A stretch of DNA of 64,000 bases, taken from positions 124,001 through 188,000 of the forward strand of contig JAFLBP010000004.1 of the NCBI GenBank assembly GCA_017303875.1. The letters run 5' to 3'. The DNA is from Chitinophagales bacterium. Lineage in GTDB: Bacteria > Bacteroidota > Bacteroidia > Chitinophagales > Saprospiraceae. This document shows positions 9,697-18,163 of the stretch, piece after piece. The notes beneath the pieces were generated by a model. The model saw nothing but the letters and a program-made list of their open reading frames with translations, made no database searches and had not been told where the DNA came from. The position numbers were made by a program, and so were the translations under genes. Position 1 is the stretch's first letter. Each line of letters opens with the position of its first letter.

Positions 9697-9830
9697 TGAT
9701 GAATTATAAATGATGAATGATGAATTAATTTTTGATAACAGGATTTTTAAACATTTGATAATCAATCAAAAATTCAACATCCAAAAATCAAAAAATCATT
9801 CATCATTCATCATTCATCATTCATAATTTA
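9696..9830. repeat. ATGATGAAT-rich inverted repeat
   Basis: The gap between the peptidase and the next gene holds tandem ATGATGAAT units at 9696-9727 and their complement (ATTCATCATTCATC) at 9795-9828, separated by A/T-rich sequence, so the arms can pair. A similar run of ACGATGAA units occurs at 46636-46680. No promoter consensus was found in this gap. Confidence 0.7.
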
Positions 9831-9836
9831 CGAAAG

Positions 9837-11639
9837 ATGTATTCACGATTTGCATATTGGCTTAGTGTCACCATGATTGTGCTGACGGCCTGCTGTTTTT
9901 ACCCTAAGTGGCAAAAAACGGCGACGGAGGCGACGATCAGTTGGGACGTATCGGGGTACTACCTCTATTTGCCGGCGGCGCTGATTTACGGCGACCTGAA
10001 GCAGGCGGCATTTTTTGATAAAATAGAGGAGGAGTACAATCCGGGGCCGGGCATGGGGCAGCGCGTGAAGCAGCCCAATGGCAACGTGGTGATGAAATAT
10101 TCCTCGGGGCAGGCCTTGCAGTTTTTGCCCTGGTTTGCCATGGCGCACTGGGTGGCGCCCAGGTTGGGCTATCCGGCCGACGGCTTTTCCTGGCCGTATC
10201 AGGTGGCCATCAGCTGGGGTAGTTTCCTGATTGCTGCCCTGGGTTTGTGGTTTTTGCGCCGTATTTTACTGTTTTATTTCAGCGACGGGGCGGTAGCTGC
10301 CACGCTGATTGCCGTCACATTTGGCACCAATTACCTCAATTATACGGCTATTGACGGCGCGATGACCCACAACTGGGTGTTTACCCTTTACGCGCTGCTC
10401 ACCTACAGCACCATCCGATATTACCGCCAACCCGGCTGGGGCTGGGCGGCGCTGATCGGCTTGTGGGTGGGCTGGGCCACGCTCACGCGCCCGACCGAGG
10501 CAATTTCCGTGCTCATTCCTTTGTTGTGGGGTTTGCAGGGACTGCGTTACTGGCGTGTGCAACTCGGTTTTTTGTGGAAACACAAAATGCATTTGTTGTT
10601 GGCGGGCGCCATCGCTGCGGCCGTGGTGGGCATTCAATTAGGTTATTGGAAATGGGCCTCCGGGCATTGGCTCGTGTACAGTTATGAGGAACAGGGTTTC
10701 AGCTGGCTCAAGCCGCATGTTAGCGATGTGTTGTTCAGCACCAAAGCGGGCTGGCTGATTTATTCGCCCATGATGGCCCTCACTTTTGTGGGATTCTGGT
10801 GGCTGCTTCGGCAGCGCCCTACCATTTTCTGGCCTGTTTTGCTTTTTTGCGGGGTGTTTTTGTATGTCACTTCCGCCTGGGACATCTGGTGGTACGGCGG
10901 CAGCCTCGGGCAACGCGCCATGGTGCAGAGTTATCCTTTGTGGGCTTTTGCGCTGGCTGCATTTTTCCAACAAATGACCCGCTCTGCCTGGTCGTACTGG
11001 ATTTGGCTGCCCGTGGCGGGTTTGTGCGTCTACCTGAGTTTGTGGTGGACGTATCAGGCCCACGAAGGCGGCTTGTTTTATCCCGAGCAAATGACCAAGC
11101 GTTTTATGCTTAAAACCGTCGGACGCTACAAATTGGAGCGTGACTGGCTGAAATTTTTGGACACCAAGGATGAGTTTAAGGGCAAAGAACGTGTTGATTT
11201 ACAGACTATTGTAAAAAAAGATTTCGAGCAGGACAGCTCCGCAGCGGTGGTGCGGGAAAATGCCATAACGGGCGCCCGAAGCCTGCGCCTCAACCGTGAG
11301 CAGCAGTTCGGGGAGGTGTTAAATGAAAAACGCGGAACTGCCTCCTGGGATGACAGCCGGCGCTGGATACGCGCCACTTGTACTTTCCGCTGCGAACCTA
11401 AAGAATGGGATTTCTGGAAAATGACCCAGTTTATCGTACGGTTTACAGAAGGCGATAAAATCGTTAAAGAGCGCATGATACGCCTGCAACGGCATGTAGA
11501 CGGCAATGAGGTAAAAACCATCTTTTTTGATACCAAACTGCCCGATAAACCCTACGATCAGATGAAAATCTTTTTCTGGAATGCCGACGGCGAAAAAACC
11601 GTTTTTATTGATGATGTGCTCATAGAAACCTTCAACTAA
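9837..11639 (+). CDS. Polytopic membrane protein, possible GT-C glycosyltransferase
   Basis: 600 residues. About ten hydrophobic segments fill residues 5-410, followed by a soluble C-terminal domain of about 180 residues (from about 420) that looks beta-rich. Near the N-terminus DVSGYYLYLPA sits in the first periplasmic loop, where GT-C enzymes that use polyprenyl-phosphate sugars carry an acidic catalytic residue; the resemblance is suggestive only. A polyprenol-phosphate mannose synthase, which would make such a donor, lies 6 kb downstream. The next gene starts 12 bases after this stop, so the two probably form an operon. The sugar transferase role is inference. Confidence 0.6.
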   Translation: MYSRFAYWLSVTMIVLTACCFYPKWQKTATEATISWDVSGYYLYLPAALIYGDLKQAAFFDKIEEEYNPGPGMGQRVKQPNGNVVMKYSSGQALQFLPWFAMAHWVAPRLGYPADGFSWPYQVAISWGSFLIAALGLWFLRRILLFYFSDGAVAATLIAVTFGTNYLNYTAIDGAMTHNWVFTLYALLTYSTIRYYRQPGWGWAALIGLWVGWATLTRPTEAISVLIPLLWGLQGLRYWRVQLGFLWKHKMHLLLAGAIAAAVVGIQLGYWKWASGHWLVYSYEEQGFSWLKPHVSDVLFSTKAGWLIYSPMMALTFVGFWWLLRQRPTIFWPVLLFCGVFLYVTSAWDIWWYGGSLGQRAMVQSYPLWAFALAAFFQQMTRSAWSYWIWLPVAGLCVYLSLWWTYQAHEGGLFYPEQMTKRFMLKTVGRYKLERDWLKFLDTKDEFKGKERVDLQTIVKKDFEQDSSAAVVRENAITGARSLRLNREQQFGEVLNEKRGTASWDDSRRWIRATCTFRCEPKEWDFWKMTQFIVRFTEGDKIVKERMIRLQRHVDGNEVKTIFFDTKLPDKPYDQMKIFFWNADGEKTVFIDDVLIETFN

Positions 11640-11651
11640 ACAAGCAACCTG

Positions 11652-14600
11652 ATGAAACAAATACTTCCATTGCTGCTCTTGTTGTCTGGCTTGGCTACCC
11701 TCCATGCGCAGGTATACAAGGATTACAAACCCAGCGCCGCCTTTATGAGCTATCGGGGCGATAGTTGTTTTGATATAACGCAGCAGGAAGGCGACCGGGC
11801 TTTTCGCCTGCGCAAGTGGGATGCCGCAGCGGCGCTGTATCGCGCAGCCCGTGGTTGTGCAGATGCCGACCAGAAGGGCCGTTCCGTGGTAGCGCAAAAG
11901 ATCAAAAACTGCCGGGATTCGGCAGCCAACGACATTATCCGCCGCGAACGGCAGGCCGTAGCGGGCACCCGCGCCCGCGATGCTGAAAAACTCCTGATGC
12001 GCTATAACCGCACCCTGGCGTTTCGCCTTGCGGATTTTGCACTCAGCTATATCACACCCGACGAGATTAACTTGGATTGCCGTCAGGCCATTTATAATGC
12101 CTGGTATTATAATCCGGAATTACATACCGACAAAGACATACAGAACACAGAAGTGCCGTTTAACTACGAATTTGCGCAGGAACTGGGTGATAATGCGGAA
12201 GTGGGGCAGATACTTATTGCAGATTCCGTTTATGTCTGGGGGATTAATCAAAAATTGAATCAGTTGGTGTTTTGGGAGGCACAAAGCGGCGAATTGCGCT
12301 GGGTCAGGGATCTGGATTTATCCTTGCATAAACGTTTTATCCGCAGTGAAGACGGGCGCTATATGCTGCAAGTTGAAAAAAACCGACTCAAACTCTGGAA
12401 AGGCAAAGAAATCTTCTGGACCCATAATGCAAGTGTTGATGCGGCCGTGCTGACTGCCGATAATGAATATGTGTACTACGCTTCCAAGGGTGATATTTAC
12501 CGGATTACGGTAGCCGAAACCGTTCAGCAATACACACAAAAGAAAAAAACAAACTATCCTTCCCGCTATACAGCAACGCGCCAGGCGGAGAAAATTGCCA
12601 AAGATCTTCGAATCGAAGAAACGAACCTTTGGGCCGTACAGGGCGATACTTTGTGGCAATTTGACGGGCGTATATTGAAAGTGTACCGGCTGTCGCGGCA
12701 AGGTGAAAACAGTGATGGTTTTACAGACCTGGGTACAATTCCTCTTAAGCAGGACATGGAAAATGTGTACAATCCTTCACCCATCGGCCAGATACACCCC
12801 GGCGCCCGTGTCCTGCTCCTGGAGCAGGAAATATACGATACCTTGATGAGTCGGTATAACGACAATTATATTTACAAAACGAAAATGATATCGCTGCGCG
12901 ATGTGCTTGGGGCCGAGCATCTCAGTGAACAGCCTTTTGTAGAAATGGATGGGCGGTTTAGTGGCGCTTTATTCAAAAACGGATTTGTAGAGCAGGTAGC
13001 CACTTATTTGCCCAAACGACGTCTTTTGTACATCCGGTATCCCAATGGCGGGGTGAAGTACGGCGCATTGGTGCCTGGTTCTATTGATGTGTACAATGAT
13101 TTACCTTATGGGAGTTTCGAGCCTGAGGGCAGGTTTTATGTGCATTCAGATCAGTCGGGTTCACTCAGTGTCTGGGCGCTGGAATTTTCTTCCGGGGAAG
13201 ATTATGTAAATTTTCAGCTCGGTCCGCAGTTTGGCATCGACGCGGCTTCCAGATTGGTATATTCCCAAAACGAGGGCAACTTATACCTGCAACCTTTTAA
13301 CCCTGATCTTTTGGATGCACGGCGTTTTGAACGTCAGATCAGGAACATCCTGGGCGCCCGTGCCGATTGGGTGGCCTATGTGCAAGACGGGATTCGCGCG
13401 CCAATAGTGCTCGAACAGTTTGATTACCTCGGCGGCCCGAGTGCAAAGCGCTGGGAATTACCCGTTCCGCCAGAAAGATACCAGCAGCCACGTGCGGCCG
13501 CATTTTCGCCGGGTTTGAACAAAGCGGCCATCATTGGAGATTTTGCCAGAGAGGTTTTCATTGTTGACTTGAGTACCGGACGCGCCCAACCTTATAACCT
13601 GCGCTATCCTTACCCCAAAGACATTGAATTTGTAGATGAAAATACCCTTTGGTTGTCGTATCCTTCCGATGAAAAATGGAAGTCTTTTGAGTCGAAATTA
13701 TATCGGATCAGCGGTGATACGCTGCTGCACTTGAAATTTACACCCAAAAGCGGCGGAACCCTTTTTTCGACCGCTCAATGGATGCCTGTTTTTGCCGTTG
13801 CCGACACTGGCCGTATTCGTATTTTTAATACCGACGACCTGCTCAACGAAGCAGCCATGCTGCCGCCGTCCGAATATGCCCTGAGTGCCATACAAATGAA
13901 TGCTGCGGGCGACCGCGTTGCAGCCGCTTATCAGGACGGAAAAGTGATCGTCTGGAATGTGCCGGAGGAGCGGGCAGAATTTTCCATGAATCCTTCGCAG
14001 TGGCAAGGCAACAAACAGATTAAGGCGCTGGCGTTCAACGATAAAGAAGACTGGCTGTATATGTTGCTGGAAAGTGGCGAATTGATGATGCGCTCCATTG
14101 ATCTGGCGCATATTCGCAGCACCGGGCAAAAGCAAAACCGCAAAATGAGCGCTTTTTCGCCGGCAGAAATTGAAAAGTACGGCCTTGAAAAAATATTAAA
14201 TTACGAAGGGAATTTTGAAAAACTGACCCAAAGTAACGACATTCCGCTTTTGTACGCTTTTATCAATTATTATCGCAGCAATGCGCTTGAAAGCGGTGAT
14301 ATTGCGCGAATTGCGGAAAGCTGCGAACGCGCTGTCGCCCTGTACAAGGTACTGGAAGACCAACAGCAGGAAAAAATCAAAAGCGCTACCGTCGAGATTT
14401 TTGTACATTATTACGATCAGCTGCTGCTGCGCAATCAGTTGCCACAGGCTGCGAAATTAGCCCTGCGGATGCGCAGTATTTTCGGTGAAGAAAAATCCGT
14501 GTTGTTTATCGAAGCCAAAACCAATTTGCTGCAAAAACAGTACGACAAGGCCGCACAAAAATTTACCGACTGGTGTCTGATGGCCAATGCAAACCAGTTT

Positions 14601-16061
14601 GAATTTTATGTGGAGGAAGTACAGCGCCTGATGGATCAGGAACTATTGGACGAGGAGCAGCGCAACTTTCTTTGCGTCTTGTTCGATGGTATTGTTGAAA
14701 TGCCCTATGGATGCGAATATGACCAACCTTTAAAAATTACATTTACCACAAAAAGCCGACAACGCGAGTGGGAACTCTGGAAAAAAGTACTGCGCCCGGA
14801 ACCCAATACTTCACATGGCTACTTAGTTGAATGGTATGAAAAATACTACAGCGATGCCCTTAATTTTGAAAATCAAAATCGCTCAGCCGGCACACACCTG
14901 AGCAAAACTGCCCTGGCACGTCTGATCTCTGTCTGCTTCAATTATGCCAATTACGAAGGGAATACTGATCTGGCAATCAGTCAATTACAAAGGGCTTCGA
15001 ACTTGTACTCCAAGGCCGACTGGCAAGGAACGCCATTAGATTTTAATATTTCAGCCAGTGCCAAAAAGATAATTGCCGAAATATACCGCGCCAACAATCA
15101 GTTTGAAAAAGTGATCATGCGCTTTGAACAAATGATTGAAGAAGATCTCGTCGATCGCGACCTGGGCGGTTCTTTGTTAGGCAACTCCCTGCGTTTTAGC
15201 CGCAAGGATATCTACATTCCTTTGTTTGAAGCCTATTTGTTTCAGCAAGACAGCACTAAAGCAGCTGAAACCCTGGAAATTCTGAAAAATGAACCCCTGG
15301 ATGCCGTGGTGCTCAGCGAACTCGCCTTAATGGCAGCTTTAAAAGGTGATTACCCGACCGCTACCGGGCATTTTCAACTCGCCTGCAGTGGTTCTACTGC
15401 ATTGCCTTTGGACTATTGTCTCGGCGCCGTGCAAAAACTGGCAGCTGCTTTTCCTGAAAAACAAAGGGCGCTGGATTCATATTGCCGGGTTTTACTCAAT
15501 GAGCTTGTGCCCGACAGCAGCAGTGCCTTCAAGGATTTGCATTATCAGGTGGCTAAAATGGAGCGCAGTCATTTTTATTTTAAAAAAGGCCAATATGAGG
15601 AAGCCTGTCAGATTGCGCGTGCGGTGATTGAAACTGATGCTGCTGCTTTTAAACGCAAATGCGACAACACAGAAACGGAAGGGGTTTTGGTTGCTTTGTG
15701 GCAACATTATGCCAATTGCAAGATAGCACTACAATGGCAGCAGGCCGATTCCATGCAACTACTGGCCACGCAACTGGAGCAAAGGCTCGCCCTGATCCTT
15801 GACGAAGCCTATAACGGCTGGCGTTTGTCGGAACCTTACGCGCATGCGCTCCTCCTGGGCGGGCGCCGGGAAAGCGCAGAAGCGGTCTATGAGCAATTGA
15901 TCAACTCCGTATATGATAATACCGCCTGGGCACTGGTGCTACAACGCATCGAAGCGCTGCGGGCGCGCGGGGTTCGATTTACAGGCCTGAAGCCCATCCT
16001 GGAAAAGGTTATGCCCGAAAACTTTTTTATGTCGGTGCAGGAATGGCAGCAAATAGAATAA
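11652..16061 (+). CDS. Very large secreted beta-propeller and TPR protein
   Basis: 1469 residues with a signal peptide (MKQILPLLLLLSGLATLHAQ). Residues about 35-75 look like one TPR (GDRAFRLRKWDAAAALYRAA). The middle (about 170-810) is a series of short beta repeats with WD40-like pieces such as VAAAYQDGKVIVWNVPEE, consistent with one or two propellers. The rest (about 860-1450) is helical and TPR-like (GQYEEACQIARAVIETD; QYDKAAQKFTDWCL). No T9SS domain or membrane segment follows, so it is likely periplasmic or a lipid-free outer-membrane-associated scaffold. It is close behind the membrane protein gene (12 bases). I do not recognise a characterised homologue; propeller plus TPR suggests protein-protein scaffolding. 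Confidence 0.7.
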   Translation: MKQILPLLLLLSGLATLHAQVYKDYKPSAAFMSYRGDSCFDITQQEGDRAFRLRKWDAAAALYRAARGCADADQKGRSVVAQKIKNCRDSAANDIIRRERQAVAGTRARDAEKLLMRYNRTLAFRLADFALSYITPDEINLDCRQAIYNAWYYNPELHTDKDIQNTEVPFNYEFAQELGDNAEVGQILIADSVYVWGINQKLNQLVFWEAQSGELRWVRDLDLSLHKRFIRSEDGRYMLQVEKNRLKLWKGKEIFWTHNASVDAAVLTADNEYVYYASKGDIYRITVAETVQQYTQKKKTNYPSRYTATRQAEKIAKDLRIEETNLWAVQGDTLWQFDGRILKVYRLSRQGENSDGFTDLGTIPLKQDMENVYNPSPIGQIHPGARVLLLEQEIYDTLMSRYNDNYIYKTKMISLRDVLGAEHLSEQPFVEMDGRFSGALFKNGFVEQVATYLPKRRLLYIRYPNGGVKYGALVPGSIDVYNDLPYGSFEPEGRFYVHSDQSGSLSVWALEFSSGEDYVNFQLGPQFGIDAASRLVYSQNEGNLYLQPFNPDLLDARRFERQIRNILGARADWVAYVQDGIRAPIVLEQFDYLGGPSAKRWELPVPPERYQQPRAAAFSPGLNKAAIIGDFAREVFIVDLSTGRAQPYNLRYPYPKDIEFVDENTLWLSYPSDEKWKSFESKLYRISGDTLLHLKFTPKSGGTLFSTAQWMPVFAVADTGRIRIFNTDDLLNEAAMLPPSEYALSAIQMNAAGDRVAAAYQDGKVIVWNVPEERAEFSMNPSQWQGNKQIKALAFNDKEDWLYMLLESGELMMRSIDLAHIRSTGQKQNRKMSAFSPAEIEKYGLEKILNYEGNFEKLTQSNDIPLLYAFINYYRSNALESGDIARIAESCERAVALYKVLEDQQQEKIKSATVEIFVHYYDQLLLRNQLPQAAKLALRMRSIFGEEKSVLFIEAKTNLLQKQYDKAAQKFTDWCLMANANQFEFYVEEVQRLMDQELLDEEQRNFLCVLFDGIVEMPYGCEYDQPLKITFTTKSRQREWELWKKVLRPEPNTSHGYLVEWYEKYYSDALNFENQNRSAGTHLSKTALARLISVCFNYANYEGNTDLAISQLQRASNLYSKADWQGTPLDFNISASAKKIIAEIYRANNQFEKVIMRFEQMIEEDLVDRDLGGSLLGNSLRFSRKDIYIPLFEAYLFQQDSTKAAETLEILKNEPLDAVVLSELALMAALKGDYPTATGHFQLACSGSTALPLDYCLGAVQKLAAAFPEKQRALDSYCRVLLNELVPDSSSAFKDLHYQVAKMERSHFYFKKGQYEEACQIARAVIETDAAAFKRKCDNTETEGVLVALWQHYANCKIALQWQQADSMQLLATQLEQRLALILDEAYNGWRLSEPYAHALLLGGRRESAEAVYEQLINSVYDNTAWALVLQRIEALRARGVRFTGLKPILEKVMPENFFMSVQEWQQIE

Positions 16062-16115
16062 GTGAATGGCATCAATGCGTCAAAATATTTCATTCCCGGC
16101 TCTGCAACTGTTTTT

Positions 16116-16123
16116 TACCTTTG
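16116..16123 (+). promoter_or_regulatory. Bacteroidota -7 box (TACCTTTG)
   Basis: TACCTTTG lies 22 bases upstream of the ATG at 16146. It would place the transcript start near 16130, excluding the longer in-frame GTG start at 16062. Confidence 0.55.
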
Positions 16124-16145
16124 CGCACCTTATAAGCACATCTAC

Positions 16146-17408
16146 ATGACCGACTTCGATCAACTGCTCCGGGAAACCGAAGATTTTGTACGCCAATATT
16201 TTGCCGAGAACATCTCGCCGGAATACTATTTCCACGACCTGGAACATACCGTTCAGACCGTAGCCGCTACACAAATCATTGGCAAAGGTTTTGAACTGGA
16301 TTCCCATGCACAGGGCCTGCTCGCCCTGGCCACCTGGTTTCACGATACCGGCTATGCGCAAGGACCGGTGGATCACGAGGAACGCAGCTGCATCAATGCC
16401 GACCATTTTTTAAGGGGTAAAATCAGCGATGAAGACCTTGAACGCATTCAGGGCCTCATCCGCGCCACCAAAGTGCCGCAAAAACCCAAAGAAGTGTTGC
16501 AAAAAATCATTTGCGACGCCGACCTCAGCCACCTCGGCATGGAAAGTTACTGGGCGCGTACCAGCAAATTCCGGCAGGAACTGAACCTCACCCGTAAAGT
16601 GGTGATGAGCGACGAAGAATGGGTTGATTTTGAAATTGACTTCCTCATCAACCACGAATACCACACGCCCGTTGCACAAGAGCTGTTCAACAAGCGCAAA
16701 AACAAACATGTGCAACAACTCATCAAGCAAAAACGCCGCCTTAAACCCGAAATGAAATACGAAGAGCCGACGGAAGAAGTCGTAACCGAAGTTGTAGACG
16801 GCGCCGCCAAAGACGGTAAAGAAGGCTCCAACAAGTTGGATAAAGTACTGCGCGAAAGTCAGAAAGAACTCAATATGGCGCGCATCGGCCGGGGCGTGGA
16901 AACCATGTACCGAACCACCTACCGCACCCATACCAACCTCAGCGCCATGGCCGACAGCAAGGCCAACCTCATGCTCTCGGTAAATGCCATCGTTATTTCC
17001 ATTCTCGCCAGTAACCTGCTGCCCCGCTTGCAGGAAAAATTCGACTGGGGATTAGCCATCGCCACCATCTGCCTGACCATCACCTGCCTGCTCTCCATGA
17101 TTTACGCCACGCTTGCCACGCGGCCCAAAATCACGGAAGGCAAAGTGACCCGCGAGGCCATCCGCCAACGCAAGGCCAACCTGCTGTTTTTCGGCAATTT
17201 CTACAACATGCCCCTCGATGATTTTCAGTGGGGAATTAATGAAATGCTCAAAGACTCCGACTTCCTGTACAACACCATGAGCCGCGACCTGTACTTCCTC
17301 GGAATCGTGCTCGCAAAAAAATATCGCTATCTCAGCCTGTGCTATAACATCTTTATGTACGGGTTGATCGTTTCTGTAATTGCCTTTATCTTCGCCTTTA
17401 CGGTCTAA
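16146..17408 (+). CDS. HD-domain phosphohydrolase fused to PycTM-like (DUF5706) membrane effector module
   Basis: 420 residues from the ATG at 16146. The N-terminal 200 residues are an HD domain: FHDLEH (His30, His34), WFHDTGY (His66-Asp67) and CDADLSHLG (about 122-130) supply the metal ligands expected of HD phosphohydrolases acting on nucleotides. A charged linker (about 195-240) leads to a C-terminal module with the motif NLSAMADSKANLMLSVNAIV, which I recognise as the PycTM/DUF5706 family. That module has two transmembrane helices (about 275-322) and a last one near 400-418. In Pycsar defence, PycTM effectors respond to cCMP or cUMP and harm the membrane. No cyclase gene is seen nearby. 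The HD half could make, break or sense a nucleotide signal; that is inference. Confidence 0.75.
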   Translation: MTDFDQLLRETEDFVRQYFAENISPEYYFHDLEHTVQTVAATQIIGKGFELDSHAQGLLALATWFHDTGYAQGPVDHEERSCINADHFLRGKISDEDLERIQGLIRATKVPQKPKEVLQKIICDADLSHLGMESYWARTSKFRQELNLTRKVVMSDEEWVDFEIDFLINHEYHTPVAQELFNKRKNKHVQQLIKQKRRLKPEMKYEEPTEEVVTEVVDGAAKDGKEGSNKLDKVLRESQKELNMARIGRGVETMYRTTYRTHTNLSAMADSKANLMLSVNAIVISILASNLLPRLQEKFDWGLAIATICLTITCLLSMIYATLATRPKITEGKVTREAIRQRKANLLFFGNFYNMPLDDFQWGINEMLKDSDFLYNTMSRDLYFLGIVLAKKYRYLSLCYNIFMYGLIVSVIAFIFAFTV

Positions 17409-17432
17409 AATCGGTAAGGCCTTTTTGTCTGA

Positions 17433-18161
17433 ATGTCAGCATTAGTAATCATACCCACCTACAACGAACGCGAAAACGCTGAAGCGATTGTCCGCGCAGT
17501 TTTTGCATTGCCCGAACCCTTTCAGGTACTGATCGTCGACGACGGTTCGCCCGACGGAACGGCGCAGATCGTTAAAGACCTCATGGCAACGGAGTTTGCC
17601 GGACGTCTGCACATCCTCGAACGCAAAGGAAAACTGGGCCTTGGAACCGCTTATATCGCCGGTTTCCGCTGGGGGCTGGAACGCGATTATCAGTATTTCT
17701 TTGAAATGGATGCTGATTTTTCACACAATCCCAACGATCTGTTGCGCCTGCTCGCTCAATGCCGCGACCACGGCGCCGATGTGTCTGTCGGCTCCCGCTA
17801 CGTCAAAGGCGGGCAATTGGTCAACTGGTCTTCCGATCGTATTTTCCTCTCCCGCGGCGCCTCCATCTACACCGCGCTCATACTTTGGATGCCTGTAAAA
17901 GACCCTACTGCCGGCTTTATCTGCTACCGCCGTCATGTGCTGGAAGCGATGGAGTTAGATAAAATTCATTTCATCGGCTACGCCTTCCAGATTGAAATGA
18001 AATACACGGCCTACAAACTCGGCTTTTCGGTACAGGAAGTACCCATTACCTTTAAAGACCGCGAAAAAGGGCAGTCCAAAATGTCCTTGCGCATCATCCG
18101 CGAAGCCATGATTGGGGTGATAAAAATGCGCTTTATGCATTATGTAAGGCGGCGGAAGTAA
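17433..18161 (+). CDS. Polyprenol monophosphomannose synthase (GT2, Dpm1-like)
   Basis: 242 residues, a single GT2 catalytic domain with no membrane tail. Diagnostic pieces are IIPTYNERENAE at the N-terminus, the nucleotide-sugar motif LIVDDGSPDGT, the DXD-like metal site EMDADFSHNP (about 94-103), GSRYVKGG and the closing MSLRIIREA. These are characteristic of dolichyl/polyprenyl-phosphate mannosyltransferases, which transfer mannose from GDP-mannose to a lipid phosphate on the inner face of the membrane. The product would feed GT-C enzymes like the candidate at 9837-11639. The gene starts 24 bases after the HD-PycTM stop and ends two bases before the convergent stop of the next gene. Confidence 0.88.
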   Translation: MSALVIIPTYNERENAEAIVRAVFALPEPFQVLIVDDGSPDGTAQIVKDLMATEFAGRLHILERKGKLGLGTAYIAGFRWGLERDYQYFFEMDADFSHNPNDLLRLLAQCRDHGADVSVGSRYVKGGQLVNWSSDRIFLSRGASIYTALILWMPVKDPTAGFICYRRHVLEAMELDKIHFIGYAFQIEMKYTAYKLGFSVQEVPITFKDREKGQSKMSLRIIREAMIGVIKMRFMHYVRRRK

Positions 18162-18163
18162 CC

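Noticed and set aside
16062..16145. Longer N-terminus for the HD-PycTM protein starting at GTG 16062
   Set aside because: A -7 box lies inside this stretch and the extension immediately follows the upstream stop codon with no domain similarity.
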